64,000 nt of DNA from Collinsella aerofaciens (GTDB lineage Bacteria; Actinomycetota; Coriobacteriia; Coriobacteriales; Coriobacteriaceae). The position numbers and the translations under genes were made by a program. Where the stretch lies: positions 124,001-188,000 of the forward strand of contig NZ_JADMOP010000001.1 in NCBI RefSeq assembly GCF_015558785.1, written 5' to 3'. The notes below the pieces were generated by a model. That model made no database searches. It was not told the DNA's origin and was given only the letters and a program-made list of their open reading frames with translations. This document shows positions 42,357-50,608 of the stretch, one piece after another. Position 1 is the first letter of the stretch. The number at the start of each line of letters is the position of its first letter.

Positions 42357-43841
42357 ATGAACACTATCCAGATCAATCCGGCCGACAACGTGATCGTCGC
42401 GCTGTCGCCGCTTGCCAAGGGCACCGCCGTCGCGGTTCCCGGGGTGGGCGAGGTCGTGGCCGTGGAGGATATTCCGCAGGGCCATAAGATGGCGGTGCGC
42501 GCGATTGCCGCCGGCGAGGACGTCATTAAGTACGGCCTTCCTATCGGCCATGTGACGGGCGATGTCCAGCCCGGTCAGTGGCTCCACACGCACAATGTGA
42601 AGACCAACCTTTCGGACGAGGTCGAGTACGCCTACAACCCCACGCATCCGGTCGTGGATCCCGTTGAGCCTGAGACCTTTATGGGCTTCCGCCGCGCCGA
42701 CGGTCGTGCCGCGACGCGTAATGAGCTGTGGATCATCCCCACGGTCGGCTGTGTCAACGAAGTCGCCCGTGCCATGTGTGAGCAGGCCCAGGATCTGGTC
42801 GATGGCTCGCTGGAGGGTGTTTACTACTTCCCGCATCCCTTTGGCTGCTCGCAGACCGGCGCCGACCATGTCCAGACGCGTCGTCTGCTGGTGGCGCTCT
42901 CGCGTCATCCTAATGCGGCCGGTGTGCTGTTCCTGTCGCTCGGTTGCGAGAACTGCACACACCAGCAGGTGCTCGACGAGCTCGGTGACTTCGATCACGA
43001 GCGCGTCCGCTTCCTCACCTGCCAGGACGTTGCCGACGAGCAGGTCGAGGGCCACAAGATTCTGGCCGAGCTGGCAGACCTCGCCAAGCAAGCCAAGCGC
43101 GAGCCCATTCCGGCCTCCGAGCTGGTTATTGGACTTAAGTGCGGCGGCTCCGACGGTCTTTCGGGCATTACCGCCAATCCCACGATCGGTCGCGTGAGTG
43201 ATATGGTTGTCGCCCGCGGCGGCACGTCGGTGCTTACCGAGGTGCCCGAGATGTTTGGCGCCGAGAGTATCCTGCTCGATCGCTGTGAGAACGAGCAGGT
43301 CTTTAACGCCGCTTCCGACATGCTCAATGGCTTTAAGGACTACTTTATTAGCCACGGCGAGGTCGTCTACGAGAACCCGAGCCCCGGCAACAAGGACGGC
43401 GGTATTACCACGCTCGAGGACAAGAGCTGCGGCTGCGTGCAAAAGGGCGGATCTGCCCCCATCGTCGACGTGCTGCCGTATGCCGGCCAGGCAAATAAAC
43501 ACGGCCTGAACATGCTGTGCGGTCCGGGCAACGACATGGTATCCACCACGGCGTTGACGGCTGCCGGCTGCCACGTGATTCTGTTCTCGACCGGCCGCGG
43601 CACACCGTTTGGCGCGCCGGCGCCTACCCTCAAGGTGTTCACCAATCAGCGTCTGTGCGACCACAAGGCCAACTGGATGGACTTTAACGCCGGCGTGATT
43701 GCCACGGGTGAGCGCACGCTTGACGAGGCTGCTCACGATCTATACCAGCTGGTGCTGGAGACGGCGAGCGGTAAACTCACGAGTGCCGAGCGCCGTGGCT
43801 GTCACGAGATCAGCATCTGGAAGGACGGCGTCTGCCTGTAG
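42357..43841 (+). CDS. uxaA: Altronate dehydratase
   Basis: A 494-residue enzyme that dehydrates D-altronate to 2-keto-3-deoxygluconate. The N-terminal SAF domain (about 1-95) carries the metal-binding segment IPQGHKMAVRAI. The large catalytic domain has RNELWIIPTVGCVN, HPFGCSQTGADH and LKCGGSDGLSG, all family hallmarks of UxaA/GarD. It is the last of the three uronate genes and is followed by a terminator at 43878. The following kinase and aldolase (KdgK, KdgA) are not in this window. Confidence 0.94.
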   Translation: MNTIQINPADNVIVALSPLAKGTAVAVPGVGEVVAVEDIPQGHKMAVRAIAAGEDVIKYGLPIGHVTGDVQPGQWLHTHNVKTNLSDEVEYAYNPTHPVVDPVEPETFMGFRRADGRAATRNELWIIPTVGCVNEVARAMCEQAQDLVDGSLEGVYYFPHPFGCSQTGADHVQTRRLLVALSRHPNAAGVLFLSLGCENCTHQQVLDELGDFDHERVRFLTCQDVADEQVEGHKILAELADLAKQAKREPIPASELVIGLKCGGSDGLSGITANPTIGRVSDMVVARGGTSVLTEVPEMFGAESILLDRCENEQVFNAASDMLNGFKDYFISHGEVVYENPSPGNKDGGITTLEDKSCGCVQKGGSAPIVDVLPYAGQANKHGLNMLCGPGNDMVSTTALTAAGCHVILFSTGRGTPFGAPAPTLKVFTNQRLCDHKANWMDFNAGVIATGERTLDEAAHDLYQLVLETASGKLTSAERRGCHEISIWKDGVCL

Positions 43842-43877
43842 TGGCAAATGCACCCAAGCGTAGCGCGATGTCGTCGG

Positions 43878-43914
43878 CCCCGTCGGGAGTGTTCCCGGCG
43901 GGGTTTCGTTTTGT
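43878..43914 (+). terminator. Terminator of the uxaCBA operon
   Basis: CCCCGTCGGGA pairs with TCCCGGCGGGG around a short loop, with TTTCGTTTT after it. Confidence 0.75.
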
Positions 43915-43942
43915 GGTTAAGTGAATATGTTGGAAAATCTGA

Positions 43943-44115
43943 TAAACGTTCACCTATCTCATGGCTGTCCAGCATGGCACCCTTACCAGCAGAAAATAGG
44001 TGTGAGGATCTCAATTGTGTCCGTTCAGCGGTAAAAATCGACCGTTCAAGGATATTATTCAAGTGAACGTTCACCTGTCGTAAGCAATCGCGCATAATCT
44101 AACTAAACGTTCACC
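43943..44115 (+). promoter_or_regulatory. Operators and promoter of the GPH transporter gene
   Basis: A perfect GTGAACGTTCAC palindrome is centred at 44068 and a near copy (TAAACGTTCACC) at 44108, 40 bases apart. A further partial site lies at about 43947, 121 bases upstream. TTCACC (44070-44075) and CATAAT (44093-44098) are exactly 17 bases apart and form a good promoter, so the first operator covers the -35 and the second the transcription start. The rest of the gap 43842-44240 holds no gene. Confidence 0.75.
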
Positions 44116-44240
44116 CTGAACGCTGGGCAGACAGATGTCAGTGTGGACTCAACTGTCTTGTTACAAGACAATCGAGAAAAGAGAGGGAGCTCGATGCTAA
44201 TAAGATCGGAAAAAAGCGTAAGATCACATTCTGGACGCGC

Positions 44241-45752
44241 TTGGGCTTTGGTATGGGCGGTATGCTCAATTCCGGTGCCCTGACCTTTACGCACAGCTAC
44301 ATGGTGCTGTTCCTGTCCACGGAGTGTGGCCTGTCCGCAGGCGAGGCTGCACTGATCAGCTCGTTTGCCATCTATGTCAACGCCATTCTTTGCCCGCTGA
44401 TGGGCTTTGTGGCCGATAACTTCTATGCCACCAAGATTGGCCGCATTTTTGGTCGTCGTCGTTTCTGGATCTTGCTGGCCATCCCGATGATGATCGCCGA
44501 GCCGCTCATCTTCGTGGCTACGCCGTTTGGCTTCCCGTACTACTTTGTGCTGTACCTGATCTACAACGTCGCGTACACGTTCTGCACCGCCAACCTGTCG
44601 CCGCTTACCATCGAGATGACCGACGACTTTAAGGAGCGTACGTACCTCACCGGCTACAAGCATCTCTTTGGTAACGCCGCCGGCTTCCTGATGGCTGCAC
44701 TTGTGGGCTTCGGCTTTGGCACCTTCGGCGAGACCAACCCGTTCAGCTACTTCATCATCGCTACGGTCAACGCTTCGGTCATGGCAATCTCGCTGCTCTG
44801 CGTGTACCTGTCCACGTGGGAGCACACCCCCGAGGAGGTCGCTCAGGAGAAGATCGAGAGCGTCGGCGAGGGCATCAAGAAGTTCTTTGTGGACGTTATC
44901 TCCACCTTCCGCAACAAGTCCTTCCGCAAGGTCCTGTATGCACAGGTCTCCACGAAGCTCGCTGCTGCCTGCTGGTCTGCCTGCCTGTCCTTCTTCATCG
45001 TCTACTGCCTGCAGATTCCTAAGTCCTACGAGTCCGTGATGGAGATGCCTGGCAAGGTCGTCGCTATCGTCTGCACCGCCATCTGGGTTGCCCTCATGGC
45101 CAAGAAGGGCTTCCACAAGTCTTGGTACCTCGCAAATGTCGGTTGCGCTGCGTGCATCATTGCCTACAACTACTTCGCCTTTGGTCAGATCAATGGCACC
45201 TCCACGGTCGCCATCGCCATGATCGCCTACCCCATCATCTTCGCCATCTGGAAGTTCTTCTACGTCGGCTTCCAGTACCTGCCCGATGTTCTGCTCAACT
45301 ACATCCCCGATGTCGATGAGCTCATCACCCTGCGTCGTCGCGAGGGCATCTACAGCTCCGCTCAGCAGCTCTGCCAGCAGATCGCCCAGGCTATCGCCGT
45401 TAACGCATGGGCCATCGTCCTTGCTGCCTCCGGCTTCATTCAGACCGCCGGCAACAGCGACGCCGTGACCCAGCCCGCCACCGTGCCTCTGTACATCTGC
45501 GGCTACATGCTCATCGGCTGCGCCGGCTTCTTCCTGCTCGCGGCTGTCCTTGCCCGCGGCATCAAGATTGACAAGGAGCAGTGCGACGTCCTTTGCGACG
45601 AGATCCGCCGCGTCAAGGAGGGCGGCAAGATGGCCGACGTCAACCCCGAGGTCAAGGCGCTTTGCGAGGAGCTCTCCGGCTTTAAGTACGAGGACTGCTT
45701 TGCCCACAACAACGTTGGCTTCCAGGACGGTAGCGTAACTCCCGCCGAGTAA
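44241..45752 (+). CDS. GPH-family sugar/uronide:cation symporter; true start unclear
   Basis: A membrane protein with about 12 helices of the glycoside-pentoside-hexuronide symporter family, a likely importer of galacturonate or small uronides. The helix 1 region reads GFGMGGMLNSG and the helix 2-3 loop contains a conserved GRIFGRRRFWILL segment. The only in-frame start codon is a TTG at 44241, which would cut off a natural N-terminal tail (KKRKITFWTRLG). An ATG at 44194 with AGAGGGAG in front is out of frame by one base; a run of six A (44210-44215) lies between. One extra A would join them. Confidence 0.85.
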   Translation: MGFGMGGMLNSGALTFTHSYMVLFLSTECGLSAGEAALISSFAIYVNAILCPLMGFVADNFYATKIGRIFGRRRFWILLAIPMMIAEPLIFVATPFGFPYYFVLYLIYNVAYTFCTANLSPLTIEMTDDFKERTYLTGYKHLFGNAAGFLMAALVGFGFGTFGETNPFSYFIIATVNASVMAISLLCVYLSTWEHTPEEVAQEKIESVGEGIKKFFVDVISTFRNKSFRKVLYAQVSTKLAAACWSACLSFFIVYCLQIPKSYESVMEMPGKVVAIVCTAIWVALMAKKGFHKSWYLANVGCAACIIAYNYFAFGQINGTSTVAIAMIAYPIIFAIWKFFYVGFQYLPDVLLNYIPDVDELITLRRREGIYSSAQQLCQQIAQAIAVNAWAIVLAASGFIQTAGNSDAVTQPATVPLYICGYMLIGCAGFFLLAAVLARGIKIDKEQCDVLCDEIRRVKEGGKMADVNPEVKALCEELSGFKYEDCFAHNNVGFQDGSVTPAE

Positions 45753-45775
45753 GGCCGACATATCGTCCAAATCAC

Positions 45776-45820
45776 AGGGCCGTGCCACCGGAATTCCGCC
45801 GGCAGGCACGGCCCTTTTTC
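45776..45820 (+). terminator. Terminator of the GPH transporter gene
   Basis: GGGCCGTGCC pairs with GGCACGGCCC and an inner CCGG/CCGG pair, followed by five T. Confidence 0.88.
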
Positions 45821-45867
45821 AACAGCGTACAATTTGCCTTTAGAGCATCTTTTTGAGGGAGAAATCC

Positions 45868-47463
45868 ATGGAGACGAACGTTATCTGGCGCAACGCCCGC
45901 GCGGCGGTTATCGAGCTTGACGACGGCGGCTACTTTACCTGTGCCGATACGTGGGAGATCTTTGTCAACGACGAGCCTGCCGGTACCACGAATACGGTCG
46001 AGACCTATGTCGACGGCCTGACCCCCGGCAAGCGCAACCTGGTTCGTTTTGTTTGTGGCGAGCGTGAGCTGAGCGTAGGTGTCACCACGCCGGCTGAGCC
46101 TTTTACCATCAACGTTCGCGACTGTGGCGCCAAGGGCGATGCCGAGCATGATGACACCACCAACATCCAGGCTGCCATCATGGCCTGTCCCAAGGACGGG
46201 CGCGTGCTGATTCCCGCCGGCAGCTATCGTATCAAGTCCCTCTTCCTTAAGAGCAATATCAACATCGAGCTCGCCGAGGGAGCGGTGCTGCTGGCCCGCC
46301 ACGATCGTGCCGCGCTTGCCTACATTCCGGGAACGGTCACGGGCAACGAGGGTGCCGGGTATGCCGGCACCGATATGCTGCCCCTGGGCCGCTGGGAGGG
46401 CGAGAGCTTCTCGACCTACTGCTCTACCTTTACGGGTCTGAGCGTGCACGACGTGTGCATCTATGGTCGCGGCGCGATCGACGGTCAGACTGATTTTGCC
46501 GAGGACAACTGGTGGAACAAGGACTTTAAGAACATCTTCCGTCCTGAGGAGGGCCGCGAGGTCGCCCGCCCGCGCATGATTTTCCTGTCCGAGTGCCAAA
46601 ACGTGAGCTTGGCCGGCTTCACCGTCCGCAACAGCCCGGCGTGGAACATCCACCCCATCCTGTGCGAGCACGTCGATGCGCTCTGCCTGTCCATCGAGGG
46701 CCCCAAGAACTCCCACAACACCGACGGTTTCGATCCCGAGAGCTGCGGCTTTGTCCGCATCCTTGGCTGTCAGTTCTCGGTGGGCGACGACTGCATCGCC
46801 ATCAAGAGCGGCAAGCTGGGCATTGAGCCCGAGCTTCGTCCCGCCACGCACGACGTGCTGATCTCTCACTGCTACATGCACGATGGTCACGGCGCCGTGG
46901 TCCTGGGTTCAGAGGCTGCCGGCGGCATCAAGGACCTTACCGTGAGCAAGTGCCTCTTTGAACGCACCGACCGCGGCCTGCGCGTCAAGACCCGCCGCGG
47001 GCGCGGCAAGGACGCCGTCAACGAGGGCATTACCTTTGAGCACATTCGCATGGACGAGGTGCTCACGCCCTTCGTGGTCAACTCGTTCTACTTCTGCGAC
47101 AAGGACGGCAAGACCGACTACGTGCAGTCTCGCGAGGCACTGCCCGTCGACGACCGCACACCTGGCTTTGGTGCCACGACGTTTTGTGATATCGAGGCTA
47201 CTAACTGCCACGCGGCTGCTGCTTACATCACGGGCCTGCCCGAGAGCAAAGTGACGCGCCTGACGTTCCAGGATGTCCACGTGACCTTCGCGCCGGATGC
47301 CGAGCCCTTTGTCCCGGCCATGGCCTTCGGCGTTGAGCCCATGGTGCGCCAGGGCATCATCGCGCAAAACGTCAAGGTACTCGACCTGCAAAATGTGGTG
47401 ATCGAGGGGCAGGACGGCGAGGAACTGCAGCTCCAGAACGTCGACAAGGTTATCCGTGCGTAG
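45868..47463 (+). CDS. GH28 polygalacturonase-like glycoside hydrolase
   Basis: A 531-residue glycoside hydrolase family 28 protein (beta-helix) acting on galacturonan chains or oligomers. The catalytic motifs are present in order: NTDGFDPES, GDDCIAIKSG, GHGAVVLGSE and a RVKT segment in place of the usual RIK. A short N-terminal beta domain (about 1-85) precedes the helix. There is no signal peptide, so it probably acts inside the cell as an exo-type enzyme on imported oligogalacturonides. GAGGGAG precedes the ATG at 45868. A terminator follows at 47501. Confidence 0.92.
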   Translation: METNVIWRNARAAVIELDDGGYFTCADTWEIFVNDEPAGTTNTVETYVDGLTPGKRNLVRFVCGERELSVGVTTPAEPFTINVRDCGAKGDAEHDDTTNIQAAIMACPKDGRVLIPAGSYRIKSLFLKSNINIELAEGAVLLARHDRAALAYIPGTVTGNEGAGYAGTDMLPLGRWEGESFSTYCSTFTGLSVHDVCIYGRGAIDGQTDFAEDNWWNKDFKNIFRPEEGREVARPRMIFLSECQNVSLAGFTVRNSPAWNIHPILCEHVDALCLSIEGPKNSHNTDGFDPESCGFVRILGCQFSVGDDCIAIKSGKLGIEPELRPATHDVLISHCYMHDGHGAVVLGSEAAGGIKDLTVSKCLFERTDRGLRVKTRRGRGKDAVNEGITFEHIRMDEVLTPFVVNSFYFCDKDGKTDYVQSREALPVDDRTPGFGATTFCDIEATNCHAAAAYITGLPESKVTRLTFQDVHVTFAPDAEPFVPAMAFGVEPMVRQGIIAQNVKVLDLQNVVIEGQDGEELQLQNVDKVIRA

Positions 47464-47500
47464 GCGTTTGCTCCTAAACAATTACATTCGGTATGTCGTG

Positions 47501-47547
47501 GCGCGCGATGGGCAGGGCCTTCCCGACCCATTGCGCGAACTTTTTAT
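47501..47547 (+). terminator. Terminator of the GH28 gene
   Basis: CGCGCGATGGG pairs with CCCATTGCGCG across a GC-rich loop, followed by five T. Confidence 0.8.
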
Positions 47548-47597
47548 ATGCCGAAACTGCAACGTAGACGGTCTACGACGAAAGGACGCGGTGACTG

Positions 47598-49763
47598 ATG
47601 ATGAGTGAGAGACGATTTTTTGAGGTTTCGCCCGAGCGTGCGGGGGCATATCACAGTATCTCTAAGGCCTTGGAGGCAATTGACGAATCCTGTCCGAATG
47701 ACGGACGGCCGGTGACAATCCATATCGAGCCGGGTGAGTACCGCGAACGGGTCGAGATTCATCGCCCGCATGTGACGATTGAGGGAGAGACGGCCGACAG
47801 CGTGCGTATCGTGGGCAGCCTGGGTGCCAAGATGCCTTCGGAGGACGGCTCGGGCGTCGACGGCACGCTCGGCACGTTTAGGACCTATACCGTTTTGGTC
47901 GATGCCGACGACGTACGGCTCGAGAACCTCACGATCGAAAACGATGCGGGCGATGGGCGCGAGGTCGGTCAAGCGATTGCCCTGTATGCTGATGGCGACC
48001 GTCTGGTTGTCGATGCCTGCTGCATTAAGGGACACCAAGACACGCTGTTTTTGGGTCCGCTGCCGCCGCATGAGGCCAAACCGGGCGGGTTTATAGGACC
48101 CAAACAGTATGCGCCGCGCCGGGTGGGGCGCCAGTATTTTCGACGTTGCCGGATCGAGGGCGATGTCGACTTTATCTTTGGCGGCGCGCGTGCCTACTTT
48201 GAGGGGTGCGAGATTCGCTCGCTCAACCGCGATATGGACGTGAACGGCTACGTGACGGCGGCGTCGACGCCCGAAGGCGAGCCGCACGGCTTTGTGTTCC
48301 ACGGCTGTTCGTTTACAGCTCCGGATGGCGTGGCGCCGGATTCGGTCTACCTGGGTCGTCCTTGGCGCGAATGGGCGCAAACTGTGCTGATCGATTGCTG
48401 GCTGGGGCGACATATCAAGCGCGAAGGCTGGTGGGATTGGAATAAGCCGACGGCACACAACTGCGTGCAGTATGCTGGCGCGATTCTGCATGGGCCGGCG
48501 GGTGATACTACCGGCTGGGTGCCGTGGGCGAATGAACTCGATGTGATGGCTGCCGCCGGGTACGCTCGCGAGCAGGTGCTTGCCGGTGGGGATGGCTGGG
48601 ATCCCGAGGGCGGCGACGGTGATGCGGTTGAGACGGCTGAACTGTCTGCCAACGGCCGCACCGTGCACATCGAGACGTACTGCGAAGACGAACCTGCGCT
48701 GCGTGCCCGGCTGAAGCGCGAGGGGCGTTCGGCTGCTTTTACGGGCAAGACTCCTGCAGATTTTGAGGCATGGAAGATTGCGACCAGGACTCGTCTGTAC
48801 GATGTTTTGGGCCTTTCGCTTATGGACCGCGTCCCGATTGAGATTCGTGAGCTCAGCCGCGTGCGGGTTGCCGGCGGCATCGTGCGCACCCATGCGATGT
48901 TGCAGGTCGAGCGCGATGTTTGGATGCCGTTCTACCTGCTCGAGCCGCAGTCGCCTAAGCTCGATGCACACGGCCGCAAGTGTTGCTATATCTGCCCGCA
49001 TGGCCATCAGGGAGCAGGCGCCGCAAGTGTTGCGGGCGTGACGGGCGTGCCGGCGGTCGATGATGCTGTGCGTAAGTTCAATTACGACTACGGTCTGCGT
49101 TTGGCGCGTATGGGTTACGTGACCGTCTGCCCCGACGCACGCGGTTGGGGATACCGTCGTGACTGGAAGGGCCAGGGCGATGACGAGAACAGCTTTCTGC
49201 GCGGCACGTGCCTAAACCAGGCGCGCATGGCCGAGCCGCTGGGACTTACCGTTGCGGGTCTCAACGCCTGGGATAACATGCGTCTGATCGATTACCTAGA
49301 GGCGCGCGGCGACATTGCCATGGACGACCTGGGCTGTTTTGGCTTTTCGGGCGGCGGATACATGACGCTGTATCTGGCGGCGCTCGACCCACGCGTATGT
49401 AAGACGTTTGTCTCGGGCTACCTGTACGGTGTCGATGATTCGCTGCTGCACCTCAACGGCAATTGCAGCTGCAACTACACACCCGGACTTTGGCGCTTGC
49501 TCGACATGGGCGATATTGCCTCGCTTATTGCGCCGCGCCCGTTGTTAGTGCAGAGCTGCGAAGAAGATCATCTGAACGGTTCGCGCGGGCTGAAAAATGT
49601 CGATGAACAGCTCGAGATCGTGCTCGATGCCTACAAGTTGCTGAGTCGCAGAGATGGCCTGCGGCACGAGGTGTGTCCGGGTGAACACCATCTGGGAGTG
49701 ACACATCTTGTCGAGGATATCGAATGGCTCGATTCGCACGTTGCGAAATGCGACCGTGCATAG
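47598..49763 (+). CDS. Fused pectin methylesterase (CE8) and alpha/beta-hydrolase esterase
   Basis: A 721-residue two-domain protein. Residues about 1-335 form a CE8 pectin methylesterase beta-helix with GHQDTLFLGP (Gln), EGDVDFIFGGA (catalytic Asp) and YLGRPWREWA (Arg, Trp). Residues about 345-720 form an alpha/beta hydrolase of the acetyl-esterase or dienelactone-hydrolase-like group, with the nucleophile elbow GFSGGGY and a late GEHHLG segment supplying His. It would remove methyl esters and probably acetyl or other esters from the same galacturonan oligomers. No signal peptide is present. The start may be 47598 or 47601; AAAGGA lies upstream. The esterase substrate is inferred from context. 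Confidence 0.88.
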   Translation: MMSERRFFEVSPERAGAYHSISKALEAIDESCPNDGRPVTIHIEPGEYRERVEIHRPHVTIEGETADSVRIVGSLGAKMPSEDGSGVDGTLGTFRTYTVLVDADDVRLENLTIENDAGDGREVGQAIALYADGDRLVVDACCIKGHQDTLFLGPLPPHEAKPGGFIGPKQYAPRRVGRQYFRRCRIEGDVDFIFGGARAYFEGCEIRSLNRDMDVNGYVTAASTPEGEPHGFVFHGCSFTAPDGVAPDSVYLGRPWREWAQTVLIDCWLGRHIKREGWWDWNKPTAHNCVQYAGAILHGPAGDTTGWVPWANELDVMAAAGYAREQVLAGGDGWDPEGGDGDAVETAELSANGRTVHIETYCEDEPALRARLKREGRSAAFTGKTPADFEAWKIATRTRLYDVLGLSLMDRVPIEIRELSRVRVAGGIVRTHAMLQVERDVWMPFYLLEPQSPKLDAHGRKCCYICPHGHQGAGAASVAGVTGVPAVDDAVRKFNYDYGLRLARMGYVTVCPDARGWGYRRDWKGQGDDENSFLRGTCLNQARMAEPLGLTVAGLNAWDNMRLIDYLEARGDIAMDDLGCFGFSGGGYMTLYLAALDPRVCKTFVSGYLYGVDDSLLHLNGNCSCNYTPGLWRLLDMGDIASLIAPRPLLVQSCEEDHLNGSRGLKNVDEQLEIVLDAYKLLSRRDGLRHEVCPGEHHLGVTHLVEDIEWLDSHVAKCDRA

Positions 49764-49832
49764 CCCCTCGGCATGCTGCAAATAAACGGTACGTACCTGT
49801 ATGGCCGCCAATGGGCGGATGAGGAGAAGATT

Positions 49833-50501
49833 ATGGAAACGAAGAACTTGAGTGAATCGACCATTTGCTGCTTTGGCGATTCGACCACATGGGGGGATAA
49901 CGGATGCGGCGCAGGCGGCAACGACATCTCTTGGACTTCGCATCTGGGCGCGTTGCTGGGAGGTGCAGTCGTCGAGAACTTTGGCATCAAGGGTTCGCGT
50001 ATCGCCATCAAGGCCGACCGCAGCGATTCATTTGTCGAGCGCTTGGACGGCATCGACGATGCGGCCGATGTCTATGTTGTCTTTGGCGGCGTTAACGACT
50101 TTAGCCGCAACGTGCCGCTTGGCGAGTTGGGCAGCACCGATGTGCATGAGTTCTATGGTGCGGTCGACTATCTGATCCGAACCATCACGGCGCGCTCACC
50201 TCAGGCAAAGCTCGTGTTTATGACGCCATGCAAGACGAGTGGTAAGCACGAGAAGGATATCCCGGCAAGCGACGAGCTCAACCACCTGGGGTTGACGCAG
50301 GCCGCCTACGTGCGAGCGATGCTTGAAGTCTGCGACCGCTACTCCGTGCCGGTGATTGACCTGTATGCGCAAAGCGGCATCAGCCCGTTTTTGCCGGAGC
50401 ACCGCGAGCTCTATATGCCGGACGGTCTGCATTACAGTCCTGCCGGCTATGAGCGCCTGGCGCATCGCATCGCCGCGGGTCTCACCGCCGTTTGCCGCTA
50501 A
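49833..50501 (+). CDS. SGNH/GDSL-type esterase
   Basis: A 222-residue SGNH hydrolase. Block I is CCFGDSTTWG with the nucleophile Ser, block III is FGGVNDF with Asn, and block V is DGLHYS with the Asp-His pair. It starts at the ATG 49833 behind GAGGAGAAG and has no signal peptide. Neighbours suggest deacetylation of pectic oligomers (rhamnogalacturonan or galacturonan acetyl esterase), but the family is broad. The downstream operator palindrome at 50517-50552 may also act as its terminator. Confidence 0.85.
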   Translation: METKNLSESTICCFGDSTTWGDNGCGAGGNDISWTSHLGALLGGAVVENFGIKGSRIAIKADRSDSFVERLDGIDDAADVYVVFGGVNDFSRNVPLGELGSTDVHEFYGAVDYLIRTITARSPQAKLVFMTPCKTSGKHEKDIPASDELNHLGLTQAAYVRAMLEVCDRYSVPVIDLYAQSGISPFLPEHRELYMPDGLHYSPAGYERLAHRIAAGLTAVCR

Positions 50502-50516
50502 AAGTCTGCCGTTTGC

Positions 50517-50582
50517 GGGGAATATAGGGTTAACGTTCACCCTATATTCCCCGTTCGCGTTACACTAGGGGTAACGTTCACC
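50517..50582 (+). promoter_or_regulatory. Paired operators before the GH105 gene, within a larger palindrome
   Basis: TTAACGTTCACC (centre 50534) and GTAACGTTCACC (centre 50575) lie 41 bases apart. The first sits in the loop of a 14-bp palindrome, with GGGGAATATAGGGT at 50517-50530 and its complement at 50539-50552. TACACT (50561-50566) is a possible -10. The palindrome may end the upstream transcript while holding the operator. Confidence 0.65.
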
Positions 50583-50608
50583 TATCATTAACGTCAGAGG
50601 GGACAGCA

